From Lachnospiraceae bacterium (GTDB taxonomy: Bacteria > Bacillota > Clostridia > Lachnospirales > Lachnospiraceae), in contig JAAUZZ010000021.1 of assembly GCA_014804345.1 (NCBI GenBank), forward strand, positions 1 to 53,113: a stretch of 53,113 bases of DNA. Direction: 5' to 3'. The first letter of the stretch is position 1. Every line of letters starts with the position of its first letter. Positions 16,683 through 25,375 of this stretch are shown here, piece after piece. Made by a program: the position numbers and the translations under genes. The notes beneath the pieces are model-generated. The model was not told where the DNA came from, did not search any database, and worked only from the letters and a program-made list of their open reading frames with translations.

Positions 16683-17915
16683 CTATATTCTGACTGCGCC
16701 GACAGCCCGGATATTCATTGGATAAACATTTTCTCTGCCCACATACTTTGCGATATACTCCACATAGTTGTCCGTCTCCGCAAGCGGTACTAAGCATGCA
16801 ATAACGCCCGCAAAGCCGCCGCCGTGTACACGGCATACGCCGTCGCCGGTCTCATTCAGGAACAGCTCCGTCAGCGCAAGCACAAGTGTAATCTTCTGCT
16901 CTTTGCAGTTCTGCAGCGAATAACAATTCTGCAAAAGCTCCCATGACGAGGTTCCCGACTCCTGAAGCAGACGCAGTATTTTCGCAGTGTCCTCTCTTTC
17001 AATCGCTTCCGCCATCTCACCGACGCGCCTGTCCTCCTCAAAGAAGTGAATCGCTCTCAGCACTGCTCTGTCATTTGGAATTTTATTCACGTTTGCAAGA
17101 AGCTTGTCAAGACTTGTTTCACACAGACGCTCGGCGCCGAGTGCTTTTGCCGCCTCCTTCATCTCGTTTGGAATGCTTGAATACTCGTCACTCAAATCAG
17201 CATGTCCCTTACCTGTATTTACAATAACAAGACGATATCCCTTGCTTTGGAATGAGAATTCAAGCGGCTGATACTCCGGCTGGCTGCCATTTGCAAAAGA
17301 GAACAAGACTGGTCCGCCGACCGCGCACGCCATCTGATCCATCATTCCCGACGCCTTGTTCCAAAAGACATTTTCGGCATACTGTCCCATTCTCGCATAA
17401 TCGGATACACTCATCGTTCCATCGTTAAAGAGATAATTGATGATCGTGCAGACCAGCATCTCAAACGAAGCTGACGAACTGACACCTGCCGCCGCAATTA
17501 CGTTTGTTGACACATACGCGTCAAAGCCGCCTGTCTGAAATCCAAATTTTTTCGCCGCCTCTATCATTCCCGCAACAAGCGACGGTGTCCCGACTACCTT
17601 CGGCACACTGTCAATCTTTGTAATGTCAACCACGATCTCTTCGTCATAACCTTCGCTTGTGATATGTATGACATTGCTGTCATTTTTTGCTGCGGCGCCA
17701 ATCGTATCAAGATCAATGCTTCCCGCAATCACTCTTCCGCCATTGTGGTCCGTATGATTTCCGATAATCTCCGTTCTTCCGGGCGATGTAAAAAATGCAG
17801 CCTCATCATGTCCGTATTTCTTTTTAAAATTGTCTGCAAGCGCACGAAAACGCCCTGCGCTATTTACGCTCTCTCCATAAATTGTTTCCAGTCTATCGCT
17901 TGTCGGGATATTCAT
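16683..17915 (-). CDS. galK: Galactokinase
   Basis: Galactokinase phosphorylates alpha-D-galactose with ATP, the first Leloir step. The product is 410 residues of the GHMP kinase family. The galactokinase signature appears as GRTEIIGNHTDHNGG near residue 47, with Asn in place of the usual Glu of GEHTDYN; this variant is common in this branch as I recall. The ATP-binding loop is AAGVSSSASFEM, and the third motif is VCRVHGGGFAGVIACLVP. ATG 17915 follows GGAGG; the frame extends 23 codons upstream without a ribosome site. No galT or galE is adjacent. The beta-galactosidase at the right end of the window would supply its substrate. Confidence 0.95.
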   Translation of the reverse strand: MNIPTSDRLETIYGESVNSAGRFRALADNFKKKYGHDEAAFFTSPGRTEIIGNHTDHNGGRVIAGSIDLDTIGAAAKNDSNVIHITSEGYDEEIVVDITKIDSVPKVVGTPSLVAGMIEAAKKFGFQTGGFDAYVSTNVIAAAGVSSSASFEMLVCTIINYLFNDGTMSVSDYARMGQYAENVFWNKASGMMDQMACAVGGPVLFSFANGSQPEYQPLEFSFQSKGYRLVIVNTGKGHADLSDEYSSIPNEMKEAAKALGAERLCETSLDKLLANVNKIPNDRAVLRAIHFFEEDRRVGEMAEAIEREDTAKILRLLQESGTSSWELLQNCYSLQNCKEQKITLVLALTELFLNETGDGVCRVHGGGFAGVIACLVPLAETDNYVEYIAKYVGRENVYPMNIRAVGAVRI

Positions 17916-17982
17916 TTTGCCATTCCTCCTATAAAATAATTTATTATCCTCTATTATACATGGACGAACCGTTTTTGGCAAC

Positions 17983-18014
17983 AAAAAAGCCCCCGCAATA
18001 ACGCACGGGGACTT
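17983..18014 (-). terminator. Terminator after flxA-like gene
   Basis: A stem of nine pairs (AAGTCCCCG / CGGGGGCTT, one G-U) with a ten-base loop is followed by TTTTTTG on the minus strand, 20 bases after the stop codon. Confidence 0.85.
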
Positions 18015-18033
18015 CTTGGGTAATACTATGTTT

Positions 18034-18855
18034 TTACACTTTTACATCAACATTACTGCCAATCGCTGCCGCCGGTTTCCCGGAAACGGAAGCCGACACG
18101 GGAGTCGCTGTTTCCGCTTCATCTGCTGTTGCTGCCACGACTCCGCTTTCTGCTACGGACATAGCTCCTGTTTCGCCGTTTTCGTTTTCGATGCCGGCAA
18201 CCTGTGTGTTGTCCTTGTCTTCTTTCTTAGCATCTGAACCGTCTTCTCTTTCCGTATTGACTTCTCTGAGCTTATCGTTTGCCTCTGCAAGTGTTGATGC
18301 CTGCGATGCAGTCGCTGCCTGTGCCTTATTCTCCATGCTTTCCACAGCATCCCACTTACTGCTGATTGCAGCGCTATCGTTTGACGTTCTATGAGAACTA
18401 CCGCCGTCACGCGCAATTTCCGACCGCTTAATCCTGGCGCCGTTCTCCATGTCCTTTGCAGTGCTGCCATACACATCTGCCTGCTTCATGGAACTATCCG
18501 CCGATATCATTGCCTCCATGCTCTTTTGTGACAAGCCTGTCGCATTTTCCTCCGACTTTTTGGGCTCGCTCTTTTGCCGTTTCTCCTCTTGCGCCTTTTT
18601 GCGTTCCTCCATCTGATGTTGTCGAAGCTGCATATTCAGGTCGCTGATCTGCTTTTGGATTTCCTGCCGCTTTTTCATTTTGATTTCGGGATCCATTTCC
18701 TTATTTTGAGCAAGTTCCTGTAGCTGCTTCTGCGCATCTGCAATCTGCTTTTGCAGACTTTTGCTGTACGAATCCATACCCTGCTGACTACTCATGGAGA
18801 TTGCGCTTGTGCCCGCGCCTGCGTTTGCATTACTGCCGATACCGCCTATTGTCAT
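18034..18855 (-). CDS. FlxA-like coiled-coil protein with VDVKV tail
   Basis: The 273-residue protein has a Gly/Ala/Ser-rich start (MTIGGIGSNANAG), then a coiled coil with the FlxA-like pattern (YSKSLQKQIADAQKQLQELA, then KRQEIQKQISDLNMQLRQHQ, about 30-85). The long remainder is polar and disordered, with a second helical stretch around LSQKSMEAMISADSSMKQ. It ends in GSNVDVKV. E. coli FlxA belongs to the flagellar regulon, but the family is broad and its role unproven. ATG 18855 is preceded by GGAGG; the frame is open upstream without a site. Two direct repeats lie 67-123 bp upstream. The tail links it to two proteins of the flotillin cluster. Confidence 0.7.
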   Translation of the reverse strand: MTIGGIGSNANAGAGTSAISMSSQQGMDSYSKSLQKQIADAQKQLQELAQNKEMDPEIKMKKRQEIQKQISDLNMQLRQHQMEERKKAQEEKRQKSEPKKSEENATGLSQKSMEAMISADSSMKQADVYGSTAKDMENGARIKRSEIARDGGSSHRTSNDSAAISSKWDAVESMENKAQAATASQASTLAEANDKLREVNTEREDGSDAKKEDKDNTQVAGIENENGETGAMSVAESGVVAATADEAETATPVSASVSGKPAAAIGSNVDVKV

Positions 18856-18921
18856 AGCTGTTCCTCCTTCCTTCTCTGCTATTTTCATAGCGTATTTTGA
18901 TGCCATGCTTTTTGTTGCAAT

Positions 18922-18978
18922 GATATACGCTGACGCGATTATTTATTAAAAAAAGAAACGATATACGCCGCCGCGATT
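18922..18978. repeat. Two 19-bp direct repeats upstream of flxA-like gene
   Basis: GATATACGCTGACGCGATT (18922-18940) and GATATACGCCGCCGCGATT (18960-18978) match at 17 of 19 positions, 38 bp apart. The core GATATACGC also occurs at 21310-21318, upstream of the LytTR regulator gene. They look like regulator binding sites. The rest of the 225-bp gap between the flxA-like start and the histidine kinase stop holds nothing else that I recognise. Confidence 0.55.
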
Positions 18979-19080
18979 TCCTATAACATAAAAAAGCAAT
19001 TCGCATCTGTAAAGTGTTTCGGAATGCCATGACTGGAACTAAACGGATTTGTTGTGAAGCGGACATTTTCTGTTGTCAAT

Positions 19081-20442
19081 CTATTTTACGAGCATCACAC
19101 TGAGCCTAAAAATGCCGTCTGCGCGCTCCGCAAGCATATCGCCGCAATATTTTCTCGCCACGCTCTGAATGTTTAACAGACCGTATCCGTGACCGTTTGT
19201 ATCCTCCTCGTCTGCTTTTTCGTTCTCCCGCAAACTGTTTTCCATTTCAATCATGTAAATATCATTTTTAACATACGAATAAAGTTTTATCTGTGCCTCT
19301 CCTCCCTTATCCGCTGCATATTTTGCGGCTCTTATCGCATTGTCCAGCGCATTGTTTAATATGACGCTAATGTCAAAAGCGTTGATATTGTCACTGTCGG
19401 GATAATGAAAATCACATTCAAATGATATCCCTTTCTCCAGCGCCTCCTGTCTGCGCTCCGAAAGGATCACATCTGTCACGGGATTGCCGCTTTTCATCTC
19501 AAAATCAGATGACCACAGCTTTTGCTTTAGCTCTTTCATATACTCGCCCGCTGTTTTGTCCGCTCCCGTTTCATACAACGCCTCCAAGGTTGTGATATGA
19601 TTCCCCATATCATGCCGCAATCCGCGAATATCGGCATAGAGCCGCTCCACCCTGCCGATATGATGCTTCATACTCTCAATCTGACCGTTTAACAATTCCT
19701 TTTGCCTTGCTTCCTCCTGCTTTTCCTTGATGTTTTGATACAACATGATCAGTACGATAATCGTAATCAGGGAAATCACATAGTAGCACAAACACATCAG
19801 ATTAAACTGCGTTGAGATTTCGGACAACGCATAGCCTGTATCCACTTTGTAGTTATTGTCATAAAACTTCATCATGGCATATCCGACCAGTCCCGACAGG
19901 GAGGGCAAAAGCATCAGCACGAATTCGTTCCGGTTCATATCCTCTTCACGATATTGATACACTTTTCCTATAAGCCACGAAACCACAAGCAGCAGCGCCA
20001 AATCGACAATTCTATTCAACACGACACTGAACAAAAACAGTTGAAATTGCGATGCTATACTCTCGCTAAAATGCGGTATTTTAACGCTTATCTTATGAAT
20101 CCATATATACAGACAGTTGCCGCTTGCTACTGTAAGCCAACGCACACTAAAAAATGTAATTGCAAGAAAAATTTTCTGCCGAATGCGTTTTTGATCCAGA
20201 AGGCACAAAACCAGAAGCCCTGTAATCACACATAGACTATATACCATAAAATTGTTGAACACCACAGGAACAACCCACAAAAACAGCAGCATGGCAGTAA
20301 GGGCTGCCCCCGCTGCCAGCGCATGCTTTTTGTGTTTCACAAAAGGCATACAGAAATAGGAAAACGCCACTCCAAAAATAACAGCGATAAAAAACACGTC
20401 TATTTCGCTTACAAGTTCATAAAGACTTTCCCAATCCGTCAT
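19081..20442 (-). CDS. GHKL sensor histidine kinase (AgrC/LytS type)
   Basis: This 453-residue membrane kinase has six or seven hydrophobic segments in residues 1-240, a helical linker, then the dimerization region LYADIRGLRHDMGNHITTLEALYE with the phospho-acceptor His in RHDMGNH. The GHKL ATPase domain has the N-box FDISVILNNALDNAIRAA and the G-box GHGYGLLNI. It has the architecture of peptide- or metabolite-sensing kinases paired with LytTR regulators. ATG 20442 sits ten bases after the stop of its partner regulator with GGAGAAG between, so they form an operon. No agrB/agrD-like peptide genes are seen nearby, so the signal is unknown. Confidence 0.9.
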   Translation of the reverse strand: MTDWESLYELVSEIDVFFIAVIFGVAFSYFCMPFVKHKKHALAAGAALTAMLLFLWVVPVVFNNFMVYSLCVITGLLVLCLLDQKRIRQKIFLAITFFSVRWLTVASGNCLYIWIHKISVKIPHFSESIASQFQLFLFSVVLNRIVDLALLLVVSWLIGKVYQYREEDMNRNEFVLMLLPSLSGLVGYAMMKFYDNNYKVDTGYALSEISTQFNLMCLCYYVISLITIIVLIMLYQNIKEKQEEARQKELLNGQIESMKHHIGRVERLYADIRGLRHDMGNHITTLEALYETGADKTAGEYMKELKQKLWSSDFEMKSGNPVTDVILSERRQEALEKGISFECDFHYPDSDNINAFDISVILNNALDNAIRAAKYAADKGGEAQIKLYSYVKNDIYMIEMENSLRENEKADEEDTNGHGYGLLNIQSVARKYCGDMLAERADGIFRLSVMLVK

Positions 20443-20452
20443 ACTTCTTCTC

Positions 20453-21208
20453 CTATCCCTTGGACATTCTTCCGAATTCACGCTTCATATACGCCATATG
20501 CGCTTTCACAAATCCCGCGTAATTTTGTTTTGCCATCATCACCTGACCGTTTTGCAAATATATGACACTTCTGTCATATTTCATAACGTATTTCAGATTG
20601 ACAAGGTATGCCCTATGCGGTCTGTAAAAGTCCTCTCCAAGCTCGTCCTCAAGACTTTTCAACTTTCCGTAATACTCAATGTTTTCCGCAGTTGTATGAA
20701 GAACTACCTTTCGGTTAAACACCTCAGCATAGACAATATCGGCTGCTTTTACGGTCGTATGGACACCGTTGCTTTTTACAGTGATACACCGTTCATCATT
20801 TCCGGCTTCGCCTGTACCTTCAATCCCTATCCATTTCTGCCTGAGCTGCTCCGCCGCTTTTTGTAAAACCTCCTCAAACTTCTTGTCGGAAACAGGCTTC
20901 ACCAGATAGTGAAACGCCCCCACATCAAAAGCGTCAAACACATAATCGGCGTATGCTGTAATAAAAATCAGAATCGTTTTCCAACCGATACTCCGTAATC
21001 TCCGCGCAAGATCGATGCCATTCATGCAGTTCATTTGGATATCCAATAACAGAATATCCGGCGCCTGCTTAGGATTGCGTTTTGCGCTGTTCCAAAGCTC
21101 GTCCGCATCATAAAAACTTATGACGTCTGCACTTTGATAGACGGTCTTTATCTTTTTTTCGAATAATTCACATATTTTTTTATCATCGTCACAGATTGTA
21201 ATGTTCAT
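20453..21208 (-). CDS. LytTR-family response regulator
   Basis: This 251-residue regulator has an N-terminal receiver domain with the acidic pair in ITICDDDKK, phospho-acceptor Asp56 in ILLLDIQMN and Lys in HYLVKPVSD. The C-terminal LytTR DNA-binding domain (about 145-245) contains CITVKSNGVHTTVKAADIVYAE, YYGKLKSLEDELGEDFYRPHRAYLVNLKYV and the ending MMAKQNYAGFVKAHMAYM. The LytTR domain binds short direct repeats. AAAGGGG precedes the ATG. It is the cognate partner of the downstream GHKL kinase. Candidate sites are the GATATACGC repeats near the flxA-like gene and upstream of this gene, though they do not follow the classic LytTR consensus. Confidence 0.92.
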   Translation of the reverse strand: MNITICDDDKKICELFEKKIKTVYQSADVISFYDADELWNSAKRNPKQAPDILLLDIQMNCMNGIDLARRLRSIGWKTILIFITAYADYVFDAFDVGAFHYLVKPVSDKKFEEVLQKAAEQLRQKWIGIEGTGEAGNDERCITVKSNGVHTTVKAADIVYAEVFNRKVVLHTTAENIEYYGKLKSLEDELGEDFYRPHRAYLVNLKYVMKYDRSVIYLQNGQVMMAKQNYAGFVKAHMAYMKREFGRMSKG

Positions 21209-21309
21209 GTTTTCCCCTTTGTCTTTTCTCCGTGTCAGCGTGTGATATTATTTATCCTTTGACATACCGATTTCACAGCTTTTATCTTATGCACAGTTTA
21301 ACATTTCGG

Positions 21310-21358
21310 GATATACGCGTCAACAAAACTTGTTTTTCTTTCCATTTTATTGTAATAT
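21310..21358 (+). promoter_or_regulatory. Predicted promoter of the ABC-F gene, with GATATACGC motif
   Basis: Plus strand: -35 TTGTTT (21330-21335), 17-bp spacer, -10 TAATAT (21353-21358), 44 bp before the ABC-F ATG. The nine-base motif at 21310-21318 matches the flxA-like upstream repeats and lies between the two divergent genes. Confidence 0.5.
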
Positions 21359-21401
21359 AGTATGGATTACGATTACAGGATAAGCAAAACGGAGGATTAT
21401 C

Positions 21402-23306
21402 ATGATTTTATCATGCAGTAATATAGACAAAACCTTTACGGATAACCACGTCATAAAAAACGCATCATTTCATATCGGAGACTATGAAAAAGCCGCCATT
21501 GTCGGCATTAACGGCGCGGGAAAATCCACTTTGCTGAAAATCATCGTAGGCGATTTACCGGCGGACGCGGGACTTGTGACCTTCGCAAAGGATAAAAGCT
21601 TCGGATATCTGGCACAGCATCAGGCTGTGGACAGCGCAAATACCCTCTTTGATGAACTCTTGACCGTAAAACAGGAGGTTTTGGAATTAGAAGCGTCTAT
21701 TCGCCAATGTGAATTGGATATGAAAAGCGCGGACGGCGATGCCCTTGAGCTTTTATTAAAGAAATATGCCAACATGACGCACAGTTTTGAGGATATCAAC
21801 GGATACGCTTATAAGAGTGAAATTACGGGTATTTTAAAGGGTCTGGGATTTGGAGAAGACGAATTTGACAAAAAGGTTGCAACGCTCTCGGGCGGTCAAA
21901 AAACGCGTATCGCACTCGGAAAGCTGCTGTTGCAAAAACCCGACCTGATCATGCTTGACGAGCCGACAAACCATCTCGATTTAAACTCGATCGCATGGCT
22001 TGAAACATATCTTTTAAACTACAAAGGCGCTGTCATCATTGTTTCACATGACCGCTATTTTTTGGACAAGATTGCAACAAAAATCATTGAAATAGACAAC
22101 GGTGTGGTTTCGTCCTTCAAGGGCAATTACTCGGATTACGCTGTGCAAAAAGAACACTTGCGCACAGAGCAGATGAACGCCTACTTAAACCAGCAGCGTG
22201 AAATCAAACATCAGGAAGCAGTCATCGACAAACTAAAACAGTTTAACCGTGAAAAATCAATTCGGCGCGCAGAGAGCCGCGAAAAGATGCTTGATAAAAT
22301 AGAGCGGCTGGAAAAGCCGGTTGAAATCGACACCGACATGAAACTAAAACTCACACCACACAGGACAAGCGGAAACGATGTCATGCAGATACAGGGACTT
22401 TCCAAAAGCTTTGGCGCAAACACACTTTTTTCAAATGTTTCCTTTGAGATCAAGCGCGGCGAACATGTCGCAATTATCGGAGATAACGGAACGGGAAAAA
22501 CAACTCTGCTCAAAATCATCAATGAGCTGATTCCCGCCGACAAAGGCGAAATCAGACTTGGAACAAATGTGGAGATCGGCTACTACGATCAGGAGCACCA
22601 TGTCCTTCATATGGACAAGACCTTGTTTGATGAAATCAGTGACGATTATCCCTATCTCACAAATACAGAAATCAGAAATACGCTTGCCGCATTTTTGTTT
22701 ACGGGGGAAGACGTGTTTAAGAAAATAAGCGCACTCAGCGGCGGCGAACGCGGACGCGTTTCGCTTGCAAAGCTGATGCTGTCAGAAGCAAATTTTCTAA
22801 TTCTCGATGAGCCGACAAACCACCTCGATATCGCATCGAAGGAAATCCTTGAATCAGCCTTGAATGCATATGAAGGAACCGTCCTCTATGTTTCACATGA
22901 CCGCTATTTTATCAACAAGACCGCATCAAGGATTTTGGACCTTACGCATCAGAAATTTATCAATTATATCGGGAACTATGATTATTATCTTGAAAAACGC
23001 GAAATTCTGACACCTGTGTCAGTTTCGGAAACTACTGCTCCTAAAAACGAACCGTCCGCACAAAAGCTTGATTGGAAGCAACAAAAAGAAAATCAGGCAC
23101 AGGCACGCAAACGGGAAAATGATTTAAAGAAATGCGAAACACGGATTGAGGAACTCGAACAGAAATGCGACGCGCTTGACGCAGAAATGGCAAAGCCCGA
23201 AAATGCCACAAATTCCGCTAAGTTACAGGAATTATCCGGAGAAAAAGAAACGCTGTCAGCAGAACTTGAAACACTATATGAAAAATGGGAGGAGCTTTCT
23301 GAGTAA
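21402..23306 (+). CDS. ABC-F ATPase (YdiF-like)
   Basis: The 634-residue soluble protein has two ABC ATPase cassettes and no membrane domain. Cassette 1 has Walker A GINGAGKST, signature LSGGQKTR and Walker B MLDEPTNHLD. Cassette 2 has GDNGTGKTT, LSGGERGR and ILDEPTNHLD. An interdomain linker of charged helices (about 240-320) corresponds to the P-site tRNA-interaction motif of ABC-F proteins, and the C-terminal coiled coil (about 545-634) resembles B. subtilis YdiF. Such proteins act on ribosomes, as translation factors or as antibiotic-protection proteins; the YdiF branch is housekeeping as far as known. GGAGG precedes the ATG. It is divergent from the LytTR operon and convergent with icd. 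Confidence 0.93.
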   Translation: MILSCSNIDKTFTDNHVIKNASFHIGDYEKAAIVGINGAGKSTLLKIIVGDLPADAGLVTFAKDKSFGYLAQHQAVDSANTLFDELLTVKQEVLELEASIRQCELDMKSADGDALELLLKKYANMTHSFEDINGYAYKSEITGILKGLGFGEDEFDKKVATLSGGQKTRIALGKLLLQKPDLIMLDEPTNHLDLNSIAWLETYLLNYKGAVIIVSHDRYFLDKIATKIIEIDNGVVSSFKGNYSDYAVQKEHLRTEQMNAYLNQQREIKHQEAVIDKLKQFNREKSIRRAESREKMLDKIERLEKPVEIDTDMKLKLTPHRTSGNDVMQIQGLSKSFGANTLFSNVSFEIKRGEHVAIIGDNGTGKTTLLKIINELIPADKGEIRLGTNVEIGYYDQEHHVLHMDKTLFDEISDDYPYLTNTEIRNTLAAFLFTGEDVFKKISALSGGERGRVSLAKLMLSEANFLILDEPTNHLDIASKEILESALNAYEGTVLYVSHDRYFINKTASRILDLTHQKFINYIGNYDYYLEKREILTPVSVSETTAPKNEPSAQKLDWKQQKENQAQARKRENDLKKCETRIEELEQKCDALDAEMAKPENATNSAKLQELSGEKETLSAELETLYEKWEELSE

Positions 23307-23322
23307 AGCCCCTCCCATTTAT

Positions 23323-23370
23323 GTACACGAGCGGGGAAAGAAACCTTCCCTGCTCGCGTACAATCTTTTT
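23323..23370 (+). terminator. Terminator after ABC-F gene
   Basis: Long arms (GTACACGAGCGGGGAA / TTCCCTGCTCGCGTAC, 14 of 16 paired) end in CTTTTT on the plus strand. A further hairpin (ATGGGAGG / CCTCCCAT) spans the stop codon. It lies between the convergent ABC-F and icd genes. Confidence 0.8.
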
Positions 23371-23374
23371 AAAA

Positions 23375-24580
23375 TTAAATCGCGTCAAATGTCGCTCTGA
23401 TTGCCTTGATAAAGTCCTCGCTGTTGAGCGTCGTCACGTCTTTTAAGGATGTAATCAGTGCCAAGTCTTTCGTCATCTTTCCGTCTTCTATTGTCTTAAT
23501 TGTTGCCTTTTCAAGCTTGTCTGCAAATTCCACAAGCTCCGAAATCTTGTCAAGCTCACCGCGCTTTCTGAGCGCGCCTGTCCATGCAAAAATTGTTGCA
23601 ACGGAGTTCGTTGACGTTTCCTCCCCCTTTAAGTGCTTGTAGTAATGTCTTTGCACAGTACCGTGCGCCGCCTCATACTCGTATACGCCCGTCGGTGAAA
23701 CAAGCACGGAAGTCATCATCGCAAGCGAACCGAATGCCGAGCTTACCATATCGCTCATGACATCTCCGTCATAATTTTTACATGCCCAGATAAATCCGCC
23801 TTTTGCTTTCATGACACGCGCTACCGCATCATCAATCAATGTATAGAAATATTCAATGCCTGCCGCCTCAAACTGCTTTGCGTACTCCGCATCGTAAATC
23901 TCTTGGAAAATGTCTTTAAAGTTATGGTCATATTTCTTGGAAATCGTATCTTTTGTCGCAAACCACAAATCCTGTTTTGTATCCAAAGCATACTTAAAAC
24001 ATGCGTGCGCAAAGCTTGTGATCGACTTGTCCGTATTGTGTATTCCCTGTAAAATACCGGGAGCGTCAAAATTGTGGATCAGCTCTCTGATTTCCGTTCC
24101 GTCCTCCCCTGTAAACACGAGCTCTGCCTTGCCCGCGCCCGGAACCTTGATTTCCGTATTCTTATACACATCACCGTACGCATGTCTTGCGAGCGTAATC
24201 GGCTTTTCCCAATTCTTAACACAAGGCTCGATTCCCTTTACCACAATCGGAGTCCTGAAAACCGTACCGTCAAGGATTGCCCTGATTGTGCCGTTTGGAC
24301 TTTTCCACATTTCCTTCAGATTATACTCTGTCATTCTGGCTGCATTTGGTGTGATCGTCGCACATTTAACAGCAACACCGTACTTCTTTGTCGCCTCCGC
24401 GGAATCTACCGTCACCTTATCGTTTGTTTCGTTTCGGTACTCCAGTCCGAGATCATAATACTCTGTCTTTAAATCAATGTATGGAGCAAGCAGCTCATCC
24501 TTGATCATCTTCCAAAGGATACGCGTCATCTCGTCCCCGTCCATCTCTACAAGCGGTGTCGTCATTTGAATTTTTGCCAT
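23375..24580 (-). CDS. icd: NADP-dependent isocitrate dehydrogenase
   Basis: The enzyme oxidatively decarboxylates isocitrate to 2-oxoglutarate, here most likely for glutamate synthesis. The product is 401 residues of the eukaryote-like (type II) homodimeric class: [21 protein letters not shown] at the N-terminus, [19 protein letters not shown] with substrate-binding Ser/Asn/Arg, [23 protein letters not shown] with the metal Asps, and [18 protein letters not shown] in the NADP site. ATG 24580 has GGAGG upstream; the frame is open eight codons further without a better site. It is the last gene of a citrate synthase - gntR - icd series on the minus strand, with a perfect palindrome in the gap after gntR. 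Confidence 0.95.
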   Translation of the reverse strand: MAKIQMTTPLVEMDGDEMTRILWKMIKDELLAPYIDLKTEYYDLGLEYRNETNDKVTVDSAEATKKYGVAVKCATITPNAARMTEYNLKEMWKSPNGTIRAILDGTVFRTPIVVKGIEPCVKNWEKPITLARHAYGDVYKNTEIKVPGAGKAELVFTGEDGTEIRELIHNFDAPGILQGIHNTDKSITSFAHACFKYALDTKQDLWFATKDTISKKYDHNFKDIFQEIYDAEYAKQFEAAGIEYFYTLIDDAVARVMKAKGGFIWACKNYDGDVMSDMVSSAFGSLAMMTSVLVSPTGVYEYEAAHGTVQRHYYKHLKGEETSTNSVATIFAWTGALRKRGELDKISELVEFADKLEKATIKTIEDGKMTKDLALITSLKDVTTLNSEDFIKAIRATFDAI

Positions 24581-24625
24581 TGTTCTCTCCTCCATTTTTA
24601 TCAATTATTTCTATCATTTCATTCT

Positions 24626-24649
24626 CAAGTTTGTGTTTACACAAACTTG
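24626..24649 (-). promoter_or_regulatory. Palindromic operator candidate before icd
   Basis: A 24-bp inverted repeat has perfect 10-bp arms CAAGTTTGTG / CACAAACTTG and a four-base centre, 46 bp upstream of the icd start. Its core TTGTGTTTACACAA resembles sites bound by FCD-type GntR repressors (GT...AC core). The adjacent upstream gene encodes such a repressor. A pure mRNA hairpin role is the alternative. Confidence 0.5.
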
Positions 24650-24652
24650 TAA

Positions 24653-24685
24653 TCAAATTAAGGTTGTAAAGCAAACTTAATTTGA
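24653..24685 (-). repeat. Inverted repeat across gntR stop codon
   Basis: Perfect 10-bp arms TCAAATTAAG / CTTAATTTGA with a 13-base loop; the gntR stop codon lies inside one arm. There is no U-run. It may act as an RNA processing or stability element between gntR and icd. Confidence 0.5.
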
Positions 24686-25363
24686 TTTATTTTCACTCAA
24701 TCCGCATTTTACCATATTTTTGTATGCATTACAAATATGTTCGTCTGCAAGCCGTTCCGCAAGCTGTTCATTTCCATCACGAATTGCCTCCATAATGCTT
24801 TTGTGCTCTGCCACTGCCGCCTTACTGCGCTCCCTGTCGGAAAGCGTTTTCTGCCGTTCCTTCTGCACATATTGGTGAAAATCTTTTAACAGATGAATCA
24901 GCATCTTGCTCTCACACGCCTCATAAAGCTGCATATGGAACCGATTGTCAAGCTCGGTCAACTGATCAAAGTGCCCCTTTGACAAATGAAATTCACTCAA
25001 AAGAATCGTTTCCTCCATCTCCTCGATTGCGTCCTTTGATATTTTTTTCGTTGCCCACTTTGCACACAAGCCTTCAAGGAGGGAGCGTATTTCATAGATA
25101 TCCGCCACATCGGATGCGGATATTCCCGTCACATACGCGCCTTTGTTTGGCACAATACGGATCAACCCCTCAAGTTCAAGCTGTCGAAACGCTTCCCGAA
25201 CAGGGGTTCTACTTACACCGAGTTCCTCCGCGACCGCTGCCTCTTTCAGCTCCTCTTTTTCATTATATCTGCCGCTTAAGATATCCTCTCTAATCTTGTT
25301 GAACACTCTGCTGCCTAACGAATATTTATCTGATGTGTCATGATTGACATCATATTCGCCCAT
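24677..25363 (-). CDS. GntR-family regulator, FCD subfamily
   Basis: This 228-residue repressor has an N-terminal winged helix (about 15-80: GSRVFNKIREDILSGRY, ELKEAAVAEELGVSRTPVREAF and RQLELEGLI, then PNKGAYV). The C-terminal FCD all-helical domain (about 90-220) has the metal/ligand residues in LDNRFHMQLYEAC, AEHKSIMEAI and DEHICNAY, as in FadR-C proteins that bind small carboxylates. It starts at 25363, just after the citrate synthase stop, with GAGGTGAG upstream. Sitting between citrate synthase and isocitrate dehydrogenase, it probably controls the operon in response to citrate, isocitrate or 2-oxoglutarate; that is inference. Palindromes at both ends of the operon are candidate sites. 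Confidence 0.92.
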   Translation of the reverse strand: MGEYDVNHDTSDKYSLGSRVFNKIREDILSGRYNEKEELKEAAVAEELGVSRTPVREAFRQLELEGLIRIVPNKGAYVTGISASDVADIYEIRSLLEGLCAKWATKKISKDAIEEMEETILLSEFHLSKGHFDQLTELDNRFHMQLYEACESKMLIHLLKDFHQYVQKERQKTLSDRERSKAAVAEHKSIMEAIRDGNEQLAERLADEHICNAYKNMVKCGLSENKSN

Positions 25364-25375
25364 CTTCTCACCTCT

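Noticed and set aside
18034-18855. Flagellar gene cluster around the FlxA-like gene
   Set aside because: No other flagellar or chemotaxis gene is present nearby; the match is a coiled-coil family only.
23364-24650. CRISPR-like or tandem repeats in the icd-gntR gap
   Set aside because: Only two unlike inverted repeats occur; there is no regular spacing or repeated unit.
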